DNA of 64,000 nucleotides. It comes from Antarcticibacterium flavum (GTDB taxonomy: Bacteria > Bacteroidota > Bacteroidia > Flavobacteriales > Flavobacteriaceae). Shown piece after piece: positions 44,920 to 54,628 of this stretch; position 1 is the first letter of the stretch, and every line of letters begins with the position of its first letter. Both the position numbers and the translations under genes were made by a program. Below the pieces are notes generated by a model. The model was not told where the DNA came from. It saw only the letters and a list, made by a program, of their open reading frames with translations, and ran no database searches. The stretch covers positions 3,782,001-3,846,000 of the forward strand of contig NZ_CP040812.1 of assembly GCF_006159205.1 (NCBI RefSeq), given 5' to 3'.

Positions 44920-45143
44920 AAGCCAGTAGCCGGTTAAACAAGAAGCAAAAAAGGCTTAGAAAATAGAACAGAGAAAAGAGAGAAGAGAAAAAATGTATCT
45001 CAACAATTTTTGGAAGTTCAAAATCTAAATATATTACGTGGGACGGATTATTTTCCTAAACAAATGAGTAAGTTATGTTTTGGCTCCCAACATTAAAAAA
45101 CAGGGACAAAAGAAATGGTTTATGAATTTTCTCTTCCTTCAAA

Positions 45144-46439
45144 TTAATCAGGAGTAGAAGTAATTAGATTTCTTTCTATTTCTGAAATTTTTGCGAGGTC
45201 ACGTTTATTGGTAAGAACCTGCCTTGCATCCTCCAGAAGCGTTTCAATTTCCTTTCTTATAACTTTTTGATCTTCTTCTTTTACATTTTTTTGTAACTGT
45301 AAATAACGGAACATCACTCCAAGCTTTTGCAGTATGATTATATCGTGTTTACTATATGTTCTTATTGCTGCCATGACATTATAGAGCAGCTCTTCAAATC
45401 CTAAAGTATTGAATTTAATATAAGCAATGTTCTCCCTGGAGATTATATTCCTGTCTTTTTTTTGAAGACGTAATGCAAACAGTTCGGTTAAATAATCAAT
45501 ACCATTAATTGCTGTGCCGGGATCATTGATGCCCGGTGACATTGCTTTTAAGATTATTTCTGTGATCTGTTTAAATGCCAGGACATAATTGTCCTTTACC
45601 ATCTCCCCACGGGAAAAATTAAATTGATCCAGTATTTCATTTTTTACCCTATCATCCAGCTTTTTATTCGTTTTAAAAATAGCTATTCCTTTAAGGACAA
45701 AGGCTCCCTTTACAGGAAGAATATGGATCATTATATCCTGTTCCCGGCAAATGCTTATGATGTTATCAATAGATACATACTGGAGGTAACCACTTTTTTT
45801 AATATGATAAGGTGTCCAGTCCTTAGTAGGGGGAAAGTATAGGTCTGCATCTTTTTCAGTCTCGATTAGCTCTGTTAATTTGGCTTTAGCTTCAAGGTAG
45901 ATGCGGTCCAGGATCTTGCTTATCTGGATCTTTTCAGATATGTTATGGATGAAATATATGAATGCATAGATACATACAACAGTAAAGAGTATTCCCATAA
46001 GAACCGAGAATCCCGGGATTTCAAAACGGTCACTTGCAGGTCTTATGGAAAAAAGTACGAAGATGCAGTAGAGAATGGTTCCCAGGTATATTCCTAGTAT
46101 GATCTGGTGAGTTTTATCTGATATTAATCCGGGGAGCAATCGCGGGGAGTAATTACTGGAAGCCTGGCTAAGAAGCAGCATCACCATTGAAAAACTAAAA
46201 ACCATCATTGAGATTAAGCCTGTGATGATGGCACTTAGAATAGTAAGGGCAGTTTCGCCATTATCCACTACCAGAAGAGGCACATTCTCTGCCAGGTAAC
46301 CAGACGAACCCTGTTTTTCAAGGAACATCATTAGGAGTGCAAGCAAGATCCCGGAGATCGCAAAAACTGTAGGGTAGAAGATGATCTTGTTTTTGATCCT
46401 TCGAACAATTCCCAGAAAAGTGGTGTAGAGTTTTTTCAT
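45144..46439 (-). CDS. DUF2254 family membrane protein
   Basis: 431 residues with four membrane helices in the first 170 (IIFYPTVFAISGILLALLMM, ALTILSAIITGLISMMVFSF, and two near 110-165). A soluble domain follows with the typical AMSPGINDPGTAINGIDYL and YNVMAAIRTYSKHDI stretches. I recognise DUF2254, a family of unknown function; the cytosolic half could sense ions or ligands. It is single and divergent from the Hsp20 gene, with which it shares 189 bases of upstream DNA. Confidence 0.85.
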   Translation of the reverse strand: MKKLYTTFLGIVRRIKNKIIFYPTVFAISGILLALLMMFLEKQGSSGYLAENVPLLVVDNGETALTILSAIITGLISMMVFSFSMVMLLLSQASSNYSPRLLPGLISDKTHQIILGIYLGTILYCIFVLFSIRPASDRFEIPGFSVLMGILFTVVCIYAFIYFIHNISEKIQISKILDRIYLEAKAKLTELIETEKDADLYFPPTKDWTPYHIKKSGYLQYVSIDNIISICREQDIMIHILPVKGAFVLKGIAIFKTNKKLDDRVKNEILDQFNFSRGEMVKDNYVLAFKQITEIILKAMSPGINDPGTAINGIDYLTELFALRLQKKDRNIISRENIAYIKFNTLGFEELLYNVMAAIRTYSKHDIIILQKLGVMFRYLQLQKNVKEEDQKVIRKEIETLLEDARQVLTNKRDLAKISEIERNLITSTPD

Positions 46440-46512
46440 CGTTTAAAGTTAGTAAAAATGGGCACTGTAATACTTTGATTAATCTATAGGAAAGGTTAAT
46501 AAACTCCAATTT

Positions 46513-46525
46513 TGTCAAAATGACA
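46513..46525. promoter_or_regulatory. palindromic activator site upstream of hsp20
   Basis: TGTCA-AAA-TGACA is a perfect palindrome 44 bases before the sigma-54 box, with a weaker related copy (GACAAAACGGCAG) at 46544-46556. The distance fits a sigma-54 activator binding site; it could also serve the divergent DUF2254 gene. Confidence 0.5.
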
Positions 46526-46568
46526 TTTAAAAAATTAAAAAATGAGACAAAACGGCAGTTAATTTTAA

Positions 46569-46585
46569 TTGGAATTTATTTTGCT
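46569..46585 (+). promoter_or_regulatory. sigma-54 (RpoN) type promoter of hsp20
   Basis: TTGGAATTTATTTTGCT has the invariant GG (46571-46572) and GC (46583-46584) separated by exactly 10 bases, as in -24/-12 promoters. It lies 44 bases before the hsp20 ATG. Confidence 0.65.
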
Positions 46586-46628
46586 AAGAGATAAGAAAAA
46601 AAGTTAATAACCTTAAAAAATAAAAGTT

Positions 46629-47072
46629 ATGAGTTTAATAAAGAGAAATGAGGCCAACTGGCTGCCATCTGTTTTCGATGATATGTTTAAAACAGATTGG
46701 TTAGGAGGTACTACAAATGTAAATAGTATAGGTACCAGTATCCCTGCAGTGAACATTCACGAAAGTGATGAAAATTTCCTGGTAGCAGTAGCAGCTCCCG
46801 GAAAATCAAGAGAAGATTTTAAGATCGAACTTGACAATGATGTGCTGACCATTTCTTCGGAAGAGAAGAAGGAAAACGAGCCTTCAGAAAAGAATGGAAG
46901 ATATACCCGCAGGGAATTTAGCTACAGTACTTTTAAAAGGGCCTTTAGCTTACCTGAGACTGTAGACAATGAGAAAATCTCTGCTTCGTATAATAATGGG
47001 GTCCTTGAGATCAACCTTCCTAAACGGGAAGAAGCAAAAGTACAGCCAAAGCGAATGATCGAGATTGCATAA
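46629..47072 (+). CDS. Hsp20-family small heat shock protein
   Basis: 147 residues: a short N-terminal arm (WLPSVFDDMFKTDWLGG), an alpha-crystallin domain (about 38-140) with VAVAAPGKSREDFKIELDND, FSYSTFKRAFSLPETVD and the conserved NGVLEINLPK, then a short tail. The I-x-I/V tail motif is weak (KRMIEIA). Such proteins form oligomers that hold unfolding proteins. The promoter upstream is of the sigma-54 kind, so expression may answer to a specific stress activator rather than to the usual heat-shock factor. The gene is followed by a bidirectional terminator. Confidence 0.94.
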   Translation: MSLIKRNEANWLPSVFDDMFKTDWLGGTTNVNSIGTSIPAVNIHESDENFLVAVAAPGKSREDFKIELDNDVLTISSEEKKENEPSEKNGRYTRREFSYSTFKRAFSLPETVDNEKISASYNNGVLEINLPKREEAKVQPKRMIEIA

Positions 47073-47107
47073 TGTGATTATTTAATTTGATTAGTTAGTT
47101 AGAAAGT

Positions 47108-47133
47108 AAAAGCGTCTTTTTCAGGGCGCTTTT
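47108..47133. terminator. bidirectional terminator between hsp20 and the secreted protein gene
   Basis: AAAAGCG (47108-47114) and CGCTTTT (47127-47133) form a 7-bp stem with a 12-base loop. It lies 35 bases after the hsp20 stop and overlaps the stop codon of the convergent gene. Confidence 0.6.
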
Positions 47134-48347
47134 CTTATATTAAGCAATACCCACCTGTTGCCGGCGCTTTGGATAGTCATTATCTGGCTTCCGGTAATTG
47201 AGGCAATTGATACATCATTTACCACATCATAAATGTCATCATTATTGGAGAAGACAAACGGTTTAGTTTTGGTGCCTTTCCACGCGATCAAGGTGATCAA
47301 CCTCCCCCGATGAAGATTGGCGGGAGGGATGGCAATAGCTGTTACAGCATCATTGATGCGCAGTGAATAAACCTCATCGGGAATTTGGAAAGCACCGGCG
47401 ACACTGGTCGTTGAGGAATAATTTCGAATATTATTATAGGTCCAGTTCAAATTTCCAGCACTGTCCAGGCTTAAGAACTGCTCATTCACTCCCCGTATGG
47501 CCGGGAGGATGTATTCCTGCTGCGGGCTAAGGCCAATTCCAACGCGTCCTACAAAATAGCCTGCGTAGACTTTAGCGTTATGATCTCCCTGGGCTATACT
47601 GTAAATTCCGTAAATATTTCCCTGTCCCTGGCTTGTTCCTATCTGGCTGTAGATCCCGTAATTGTCGCTCCTTGCACCAAATGTTCTTCCAACCCTGTTA
47701 AAGATCCCATAAATATCATTGGTGCCGGCGTTTTGATAGGTTTCTGTGAAAATGCCATAATGAACCCCGGAACCCAGACCTCCCACGTTGTTTTTCAGCC
47801 CATATTTTGTTCCATTTGTAGCACTTCGGTTATTGTTGATGATCCCGTAAGTCGTGAGGTTATCAATGGTAGGATTATTATTATCTACCTCCAATCCTTT
47901 TTTTATTGCAGCATCTGCTGTGGAATTAAGGCTTATCTGCATTTTAGAAGTGATCTCTTCTGTACCAATTCCTACATTGCCCTGCCTGTAAACTGGTTCC
48001 AGGATATTCCCGGGACTTGTGGTCGTGCCCGGTTTATAAAAATCCCCGGCAGCGCTTCCACCAATATTGGTCCATTTCTTATCCTGGTTGTTCCAGTAAT
48101 AGAATCCTGAAGAAAAATCCTGGATATCAACTTCCAGGAAAACCAGCATGCCGTGTTGATCTGCTCCGGGTGAGGTAGAGGGAAATCTTTTAACCCGCGG
48201 AATAAGAATCCCGTCAAGGTGCTCAGGATTGGCTGGATTATGTGAAATAATATCCAGCTGTGCTTTGGGACTGTCTGTTCCAATTCCCACCTGTGCAAAG
48301 ACAGGAAAAGATAGGAGCAGAATTGAATTGAGTAAAAATTTTTTCAT
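47121..48347 (-). CDS. secreted tail-fibre-like repeat protein, function unknown
   Basis: 408 residues with signal peptide (MKKFLLNSILLLSFPVFAQ). It opens with VGIGTDSPKAQLDI, a motif common in secreted Bacteroidota structural proteins and phage-tail-like adhesins. Next come FYYWNNQDKKWTNIGG, a second GNVGIGTEEITSKMQISL, and a Gly/Tyr/Asn-rich middle with repeated Y-G-I-[FY] phrases (YGIFTETYQNAG, YGIFNRVG, YGIYSQIG, YGIYSIAQG). Those repeats suggest a beta-helix or trimeric fibre. No sorting domain for type 9 secretion is seen. Probably a surface or exopolymer protein. Confidence 0.8.
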   Translation of the reverse strand: MKKFLLNSILLLSFPVFAQVGIGTDSPKAQLDIISHNPANPEHLDGILIPRVKRFPSTSPGADQHGMLVFLEVDIQDFSSGFYYWNNQDKKWTNIGGSAAGDFYKPGTTTSPGNILEPVYRQGNVGIGTEEITSKMQISLNSTADAAIKKGLEVDNNNPTIDNLTTYGIINNNRSATNGTKYGLKNNVGGLGSGVHYGIFTETYQNAGTNDIYGIFNRVGRTFGARSDNYGIYSQIGTSQGQGNIYGIYSIAQGDHNAKVYAGYFVGRVGIGLSPQQEYILPAIRGVNEQFLSLDSAGNLNWTYNNIRNYSSTTSVAGAFQIPDEVYSLRINDAVTAIAIPPANLHRGRLITLIAWKGTKTKPFVFSNNDDIYDVVNDVSIASITGSQIMTIQSAGNRWVLLNIRKAP

Positions 48348-48497
48348 TGTAACTGGTTTTTAAACAGTCACAGTAGATCATAAATTGGTTGGGTAATTTT
48401 AAATATAACTATTAATTGTGGTGCAGCTAAACAGGTTAAATCTTCTTTAACCAACTTTATAATTTATTTCTGAAAAAATAACCTATTGCAAAGCAGC

Positions 48498-50504
48498 CTA
48501 TTGCGCCAGTGCCTGGGTTTTTTCCTGAAGCATCTTGATCTCATCCCTAAGCCTCGCTGCGGTCATGAAATCCAGGTCCTTTGCCGCAGCTTCCATCTCC
48601 TTGCGTTTTTCCCGAATCCTTTTCTCGAGCTGACCTTTGCTAAAATAAGCAGTCTCTTTTTCAGCCGCTTTGAGAGTAGGTGCAGTTTCTATCTTGTATG
48701 CCTCTTCTTTTCTCTTAATAAGGGTCTCATTGAAGGCTTTGACTAGAGCTGTAGGAGTAATATTGTGTTTCGTGTTGTAAGCTATCTGTTTTTCCCTGCG
48801 GTATTCAGTTTCATCAATGGTTTTCTGCATACTATCTGTGATCTTATCTGCATACATAATAGCCTTTCCTTCCAGGTGTCTGGCCGCACGTCCTATAGTC
48901 TGGGTTAAGGAACGGTTGCTTCGCAGGAAACCTTCTTTGTCGGCATCCAGGATCGCAACCAGGGATACTTCGGGAAGATCCAGTCCTTCCCTTAACAGGT
49001 TTACACCTATAAGCACATCGAAGATCCCTCTCCTAAGGTCGTTCATGATCTCGACCCTTTCCAGGGTATCAACATCAGAATGTATGTACCTACACCTCAC
49101 ATCTACCCGGGTAAGGTATTTTGTAAGCTCCTCTGCCATCCTTTTGGTCAGCGTGGTTACAAGAACCCTTTGATCTTTCTCTGCCCGAACCTGTATTTCC
49201 TCAAGCAGGTCATCAATTTGATTTAAGCTTGGCCTTATTTCGATGATTGGGTCCAGTAGTCCGGTTGGTCTAATTACCTGTTCCACATAAACCCCTTCTG
49301 TTTTGGTGAGTTCATAATCTGCAGGGGTAGCACTTACATAGATCACCTGATTCTGAAGCGCTTCAAATTCTTCAAATTTCAGCGGACGGTTATCCATAGC
49401 CGCCGGTAACCTGAAACCATAATCCACCAGGGTTTCCTTCCTGGACCTGTCCCCGCCATACATAGCGTGTACCTGCGGAATGGTAACGTGGCTCTCATCC
49501 ACAACCATCAAATAATCATCTGGGAAGTAATCCAGAAGACAGAACGGCCGTGTTCCCGGAAGTCTGCCATCAAGATACCTGGAATAATTCTCGATCCCGG
49601 AACAATATCCCAGTTCCCGGATCATTTCCAAATCGAAATTGGTACGCTCATCCAATCTCTTTGCCTCCAGGTGCTTTCCAATGTCCTGGAAGTAATCCAC
49701 TTGTTTTACAAGGTCATCCTGTATTTCACGGATAGCTCCCTGCAACACATCGGGAGACGTTACGAACATATTGGCAGGATAGATATTAAGCCGGTCGTAT
49801 TTTTCCACCACCTCATTGGTCTGGGGATCAAATGCCTCGATCTCCTCAATATCATCTCCAAAGAAATGTATTCGGAAAGCATTATCTGCATAACTTGGAA
49901 ATACATCTACAGTATCTCCTTTAATTCTGAAATTACCGTGGTTAAAATCTGCTTCAGTCCTGGAGTATAAACTCTGTACCAGTCGGTGCAGGAATTTTGT
50001 TCGGGAGATATGCATATCCCTTTCTATGGAAACCACGTTCTTCTGAAATTCCACAGGGTTCCCTATACCATATAAACAAGAAACCGAAGCAACAACGAGC
50101 ACATCACGTCTTCCGCTTAAAAGGGAAGAGGTGGTACTAAGTCGCAATTTTTCTATTTCCTCATTGATGGAGAGATCCTTTTCTATATAAGTTCCGGAAG
50201 ACGGAATAAATGCTTCCGGCTGATAGTAATCGTAATAACTAACAAAATACTCAATCGCATTGTCCGGGAAAAATTGTTTGAATTCTGAATATAACTGCGC
50301 AGCAAGGGTCTTGTTATGTGCCAGCACCAAAGTAGGTTTTTGCACTTTTTCAATGACATTTGCCACCGTAAAGGTTTTACCCGATCCTGTAACCCCAAGA
50401 AGGGTTTGGTACTGGTCATTTTTATTTATACCGCCTACCAGCTGTTTGATTGCCTGTGGCTGGTCCCCGGTAGGTTTGTAAACTGATTTTATCGTGAACT
50501 TCAT
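48498..50504 (-). CDS. uvrB: excinuclease ABC subunit B
   Basis: 668 residues, full length. Walker A is GVTGSGKT near residue 40. The beta-hairpin YYDYYQPEAFIPSSGTYIEKD, helicase motif DESHVTIPQ, and LLREGLDLPEVSLVAILDADKEGFLRS follow. The C-terminal UVR domain (EKRIREKRKEMEAAAKDLDF) binds UvrC. UvrB loads at damaged bases in nucleotide excision repair. It is alone on its strand; uvrA and uvrC are not in the window. Confidence 0.97.
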   Translation of the reverse strand: MKFTIKSVYKPTGDQPQAIKQLVGGINKNDQYQTLLGVTGSGKTFTVANVIEKVQKPTLVLAHNKTLAAQLYSEFKQFFPDNAIEYFVSYYDYYQPEAFIPSSGTYIEKDLSINEEIEKLRLSTTSSLLSGRRDVLVVASVSCLYGIGNPVEFQKNVVSIERDMHISRTKFLHRLVQSLYSRTEADFNHGNFRIKGDTVDVFPSYADNAFRIHFFGDDIEEIEAFDPQTNEVVEKYDRLNIYPANMFVTSPDVLQGAIREIQDDLVKQVDYFQDIGKHLEAKRLDERTNFDLEMIRELGYCSGIENYSRYLDGRLPGTRPFCLLDYFPDDYLMVVDESHVTIPQVHAMYGGDRSRKETLVDYGFRLPAAMDNRPLKFEEFEALQNQVIYVSATPADYELTKTEGVYVEQVIRPTGLLDPIIEIRPSLNQIDDLLEEIQVRAEKDQRVLVTTLTKRMAEELTKYLTRVDVRCRYIHSDVDTLERVEIMNDLRRGIFDVLIGVNLLREGLDLPEVSLVAILDADKEGFLRSNRSLTQTIGRAARHLEGKAIMYADKITDSMQKTIDETEYRREKQIAYNTKHNITPTALVKAFNETLIKRKEEAYKIETAPTLKAAEKETAYFSKGQLEKRIREKRKEMEAAAKDLDFMTAARLRDEIKMLQEKTQALAQ

Positions 50505-50664
50505 TTGCTTCTTTTCTTAACCTCACGAAATTAAGCAATAATCCTGCCTATTTAAAACCAGGGAGGCTTTTTCAGCAAACCACAGAATTTCAGAAGTAAT
50601 TATAACAGATAAAAAGATTCCCGATGTGCAAAAAGTTCTTCCTTACGGAAGACTGTCGGCTTAT

Positions 50665-51504
50665 TTAAAGATCTCTTTTTTTCAGCAAAGCCAAAGATAG
50701 ATATACAAAGAGGAGAGTCCAGGCAATCACTATAAGCAGTTGGTACCAGTGTACCCCATAATCCTTTGTAAATTCAGATCCCAATTGCGATGCAGCTGTC
50801 TGTATGAAATTGAGCCTGGAAAAAGGTTCTACTACCAGGTTGCTCATAGAGGCGAGGGGGAAGAACTGCATAATATTATCTGCCACATAATTCATATCCT
50901 TGAATAACTTCCAGGTGAGCAGTCCATAGACAATGCTTTCAAATATCCACCAAATGAAAAGGAAACCCAGGGCAAAAGCCGATCGTTTCACCAAAACTCC
51001 CAGGAACATACAAAAGGTGAAGAACCCGGTGAGTTTTATAAAATATGCCAGCAGGTATTCCATATCTGAAAATACTATCGAGATCTCATTATAATCTGAA
51101 AAAGAATAGCCAAGGATAATGGTCACGATAAACAGAAATAAAGTGGAAATGCCGGAGAAAAGCACTACCGTAAGAAATTTTGAGAGAATAAATTCTTTCT
51201 TGCTCAGTCCATCAATAAGATTTTGTTTTAAAGTCCTGTTGCTGTATTCATTGGACATCATTGAGACTATCACAATTGCCAGGAACAACTTTAGGGTGGC
51301 AGCGATATAGCTGTTGAAATGCCAGATGAAAGGGAAATTAAAAATTCCCTGGTCGGCCAGGCGGAAATTTACCTGTCCTATTGGAAATTCAACAGAGGCA
51401 ATGAGGGCGATGAAAGTAATAAGGATAAAATAGATACCGGTCAATATTTTGGCAGACCTGCTGTATTTTAATTTATGGAATTCTATATTGAGTAAACGTA
51501 ACAT
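50665..51504 (-). CDS. ABC-2-type transporter permease
   Basis: 279 residues with about six membrane helices. It opens LRLLNIEFHKLKYSRSAKILTGIYFI, and MMSNEYSNRTLKQNLIDGLSKKEFILSKF is the signature cytosolic loop of ABC-2 exporters such as bacitracin- or gliding-type permeases. It follows the ATPase gene by 1 base. Together they form a complete exporter; the substrate (lipid, peptide or drug) is not visible. Flavobacterial gliding genes gldF/gldG also belong to this class, but sequence signs for these are lacking. Confidence 0.87.
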   Translation of the reverse strand: MLRLLNIEFHKLKYSRSAKILTGIYFILITFIALIASVEFPIGQVNFRLADQGIFNFPFIWHFNSYIAATLKLFLAIVIVSMMSNEYSNRTLKQNLIDGLSKKEFILSKFLTVVLFSGISTLFLFIVTIILGYSFSDYNEISIVFSDMEYLLAYFIKLTGFFTFCMFLGVLVKRSAFALGFLFIWWIFESIVYGLLTWKLFKDMNYVADNIMQFFPLASMSNLVVEPFSRLNFIQTAASQLGSEFTKDYGVHWYQLLIVIAWTLLFVYLSLALLKKRDL

Positions 51505-51505
51505 C

Positions 51506-52408
51506 TTAGTTGGAGATTTGGTTGGTTAGTTGCAGGAATTGTTCTTCAAGACTTTCTTTTCTCTTTACAAGATAAGACAGCACGATACCCTTGCTGAAGA
51601 GGTATGAGTTGAGAGTCTCTGCGTCCATAGGTTCATCGAGGAATGCGGTAACCAGTCCATCCTTAGAATTTATCTTTCCTATGGCAGGATGCTCACTTAA
51701 AAGTGCCTGTAATTTTTCTGTCTCACTGCATTTAAGTTCAAAGAAGCCATGGCTGGCATTCATTTCATCTACAGGCCCGCTGTAGAGTTTTTCTCCTTTT
51801 CTAATAATAACCACATGTGAACACACTTTTTCTACTTCATCCAGGAGGTGTGAAGCGAGCAGAATAGTAGTGCCCATAGATGCTATTTTGCGAATGATCT
51901 CCCTTATTTGATGGATCCCCTGGGGATCCAGGCCATTGGTAGGCTCGTCGAGGATTAGGATCTCTGGATCATTCAATAGGGCAGAGGCTATAGCAAGCCG
52001 CTGTTTCATCCCCAGGGAAAAGGTACGGAATTTGCTGTCTTTCCTGTCAAGTAAACCAACAAGTTCCAGTTTCTCTGTGATCTTCTCAGGCTTTACTCCC
52101 TTGATCTTACATACCAGTGCAAGATTTTGTGCTGCGGTCATATATGGGTAAAAGTTTGGATGTTCTATAATAGCTCCAACTTTTTTGAGGGCTTCGTGGG
52201 TAGAGTCATTACCGTCAAACCAGTGAAAATCCCCGGAAGTCTTATTAACGACGTTCAGGACCATTCCAAGGGTGGTGGATTTACCACTGCCATTTGGTCC
52301 CAGTATCCCGTAGACATTTCCTTTTTTTATGGTAAAGGAAAGGTTATTCACGGCCGTTAAAGAACCATAGTTCTTGGTAAGATTATTTAAGGTGAGTATT
52401 GTCTCCAA
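51506..52408 (-). CDS. ABC transporter ATP-binding protein
   Basis: 300 residues: Walker A GPNGSGKST (36-44), the ABC signature FSLGMKQRLAIASAL, Walker B LLNDPEILILDEPTNGLDPQG, and the switch His in LLASHLLDEVEK. A C-terminal extension of about 80 residues has mixed strands (GFFELKCSETEKLQALL). The order GPNGSGKST with a DUF4162-like tail fits the CcmA/NatA drug- and lipid-exporter group. It forms an operon with the permease gene. Confidence 0.93.
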   Translation of the reverse strand: METILTLNNLTKNYGSLTAVNNLSFTIKKGNVYGILGPNGSGKSTTLGMVLNVVNKTSGDFHWFDGNDSTHEALKKVGAIIEHPNFYPYMTAAQNLALVCKIKGVKPEKITEKLELVGLLDRKDSKFRTFSLGMKQRLAIASALLNDPEILILDEPTNGLDPQGIHQIREIIRKIASMGTTILLASHLLDEVEKVCSHVVIIRKGEKLYSGPVDEMNASHGFFELKCSETEKLQALLSEHPAIGKINSKDGLVTAFLDEPMDAETLNSYLFSKGIVLSYLVKRKESLEEQFLQLTNQISN

Positions 52409-52499
52409 TTTGGCTGTTGTTTAATCATGTGACGTCTAAGTTAACGTTTTGTTACAGGAGAAATGAACAGGAATCTGTATTTTTGAAAAAACCCCTTCT

Positions 52500-53564
52500 A
52501 TGGAAGAAAAATTGATGTCCAAAAAAAAACCCTCCTTTCCTGTTAATGAAAGGTTTCATAACTACCTGGCAAAATATAACCGCAATACCAAGATCCCGGT
52601 GTTCTATGATGACCTTCTTAGGTTTGCAGGATCTATTACGGTCTATGACCGGCATGATGAGGATACTCTTTGGGTACGCTGTTATTATTCAGACCATGAA
52701 AGGGTGGAGATAGATGAATCACTAAAGCATGTGTATAATATTCTGCACTCAGATGGGAGTGATGAATCACTGGAATATTTGAATATCGATGCCATAGATT
52801 ACTGCACCTTCGGGAATTCCAAACCTTTCAGGATCAAAGTGAGGAATATCCTTAATGATAGTTTTACCTATTTCTATGTGAAAATGGCCGATGCCTCCAG
52901 GATCTATGGACTGGAAGTGGAGCATATTTTATCTCCCCATCGTATCAATTTCCTGGTGTATAAGGACACGCTTATTGAGGAGCATATTGCAGGTATCCCG
53001 GGGGATGTTTTTATTGAAAACGAATTGCCTCTGTGTGATGACAGGGCCAAAACCCAGCTTGCCAAGCAATTTGTGAAATTTAATGAACGCTGTATGGTGA
53101 GGCTCCTGGGAGATATGCGATCATACAATTATGTAGTAATTCCCACCCACGACTTTGATCATGTAGAATATACAATTCGGGCTATAGATTTTGACCAGCA
53201 GAGCTATGAAGGGAATTTAAAAGTGTACAGGCCTCAATTCTTTAAGGAGAATTTTAAAATGGTACAGCTGGTAACAGATAGACTCCAGGAAAACTCTATT
53301 GAGCAATACAGGAAAGAGGAGCGGTCGCTGTTGGCAAAGAGGATGATCAATGCCAGCACCAGGTTTAAAGAATTAATTCGGTGTATGATAAATGACCATG
53401 TTTCCACCCAGGAGAATGTGAGACAGCTAAGAAAGGATCTTTATCATTTTACCAACGATATGAAATTCAAAAGGGCTCGCACTATGGGACAGATCCTGCG
53501 CACGGCCCTTGAATTTGTAAAAAGAAATTATGAGGATGTGAATATGAAAACGCAGGTAAACTAG
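52500..53564 (+). CDS. uncharacterised protein with protein-kinase-like active-site motifs
   Basis: 354 residues, no signal or membrane segment, no family I can name. The middle looks like a kinase fold. Lys128 in TYFYVKMA stands for the beta-3 lysine, and Glu139/Glu141 in the following helix pair with it. LIEEHIAGIPGDVF is hinge-like. LLGDMRSYNYVV (Asp205, Asn210) resembles the HGD-x4-N catalytic loop, and AIDFDQ (Asp230) the metal site. The C-terminal 100 residues are helical and basic. It may phosphorylate a small molecule or protein. A likely promoter box TATTTTTG lies at 52478. It overlaps the nucleoid protein gene tail-to-tail by 4 bases. Confidence 0.6.
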   Translation: MEEKLMSKKKPSFPVNERFHNYLAKYNRNTKIPVFYDDLLRFAGSITVYDRHDEDTLWVRCYYSDHERVEIDESLKHVYNILHSDGSDESLEYLNIDAIDYCTFGNSKPFRIKVRNILNDSFTYFYVKMADASRIYGLEVEHILSPHRINFLVYKDTLIEEHIAGIPGDVFIENELPLCDDRAKTQLAKQFVKFNERCMVRLLGDMRSYNYVVIPTHDFDHVEYTIRAIDFDQQSYEGNLKVYRPQFFKENFKMVQLVTDRLQENSIEQYRKEERSLLAKRMINASTRFKELIRCMINDHVSTQENVRQLRKDLYHFTNDMKFKRARTMGQILRTALEFVKRNYEDVNMKTQVN

Positions 53565-54619
53565 CTTTTCTCCTCTTTATTAAAGTAAACCAGGTAGTAA
53601 TACATTTGCTTTTCCTCATCCCAGCCTTTTTCCACGAATTTCTCTGCAGATTCCGGATTCACAAAATCCATTTTTATCTGGATATTGGTGTCCAGGTTGA
53701 TCACGTTTTTGATCGATTTTCTGGCAGCAGTAACAGCGTTGTTGGCAATAGGGAAGGAGGTTAGGTCCTCAATCTTGTATTTCGGGGCTTTTTCTGTTTT
53801 ATAATTATTGAATTCAGGGATAAGAGCCGGGTTATCAATAACAGAATTCATAAAGGCAGATTCCTCAAAAGCGTCATTTTTGGCAAAGTAATCCACACTT
53901 CGGTTCATGAACATCACCTCTTCTTTTTTATCTTCCGCCGGGAAAACAACATCTTTGGCAAAGTTCTGGCAGAATTTTAAATACTTCTTGGTGTAGAAAT
54001 TATCATCTGCAAGTACATCAACCCCAAGGAAATTTTCCAGCCAGTACTTGGTATCATATTTATTGGAGTCTACTGAAAGGATTTTGTAACCTTCAGCCCT
54101 GTTCTTATTGAATATAAGCGCTCCCTTATCAAGCTTGTTAAGGTTGATCCCCTGCTGAATGATCATCTCCAAAACACTGCCTTTTTCCTGGAACTGAAGG
54201 AAATCATGCTTTAATTCAGATTTAAATATCCCTATGGCAGGTACCTTCTCATTATCCAGAAGCATATTCTCAAAATATACCACATATACTTCCCCGCTTT
54301 TTATATGAGGGTGGGCAGACTGCTCGAAAAGAAGGGTGTTTATTTTCTTGCTAACCTCGTGTACAGTATCGGGAGCGTCAAAGATCTGGTTTGAAAGATT
54401 ATAAAGCTCATTGAATTCAAGATCTGTTTCGTGAAAGAACTGGTAGTAATTCTCTTCTTTTTCCCTGAAGGGTTTTAGAAAATATTCCTTGATAAGTGGA
54501 GTGATCTCATCGTTGAGCTGAAAAGGAGTTTCAGACAAAAAGATATTCTCATTCCGGCTTTTGTTTCCAACCCTGTGAATAGAAAGAGATTCAATTTGAG
54601 CGTTATATAAGTTGATCAT
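53561..54619 (-). CDS. nucleoid-associated protein (NdpA/YejK-like)
   Basis: 352 residues. The N-terminal half has SIHRVGNKSRNENIFLSETPF and KINTLLFEQSAHPHIKSGEVYVVYF. The C-terminal half has NAVTAARKSIKNVINLDTNIQIKMDF. This is the layout of NdpA (YejK), a protein that associates with bacterial DNA. It is cytosolic and transcribed alone. A simple-sequence repeat (ATTGAGAATTGAG, then ATATGAG units) precedes its start at 54629-54665. Confidence 0.82.
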   Translation of the reverse strand: MINLYNAQIESLSIHRVGNKSRNENIFLSETPFQLNDEITPLIKEYFLKPFREKEENYYQFFHETDLEFNELYNLSNQIFDAPDTVHEVSKKINTLLFEQSAHPHIKSGEVYVVYFENMLLDNEKVPAIGIFKSELKHDFLQFQEKGSVLEMIIQQGINLNKLDKGALIFNKNRAEGYKILSVDSNKYDTKYWLENFLGVDVLADDNFYTKKYLKFCQNFAKDVVFPAEDKKEEVMFMNRSVDYFAKNDAFEESAFMNSVIDNPALIPEFNNYKTEKAPKYKIEDLTSFPIANNAVTAARKSIKNVINLDTNIQIKMDFVNPESAEKFVEKGWDEEKQMYYYLVYFNKEEKS

Positions 54620-54628
54620 GCTTGGTTA

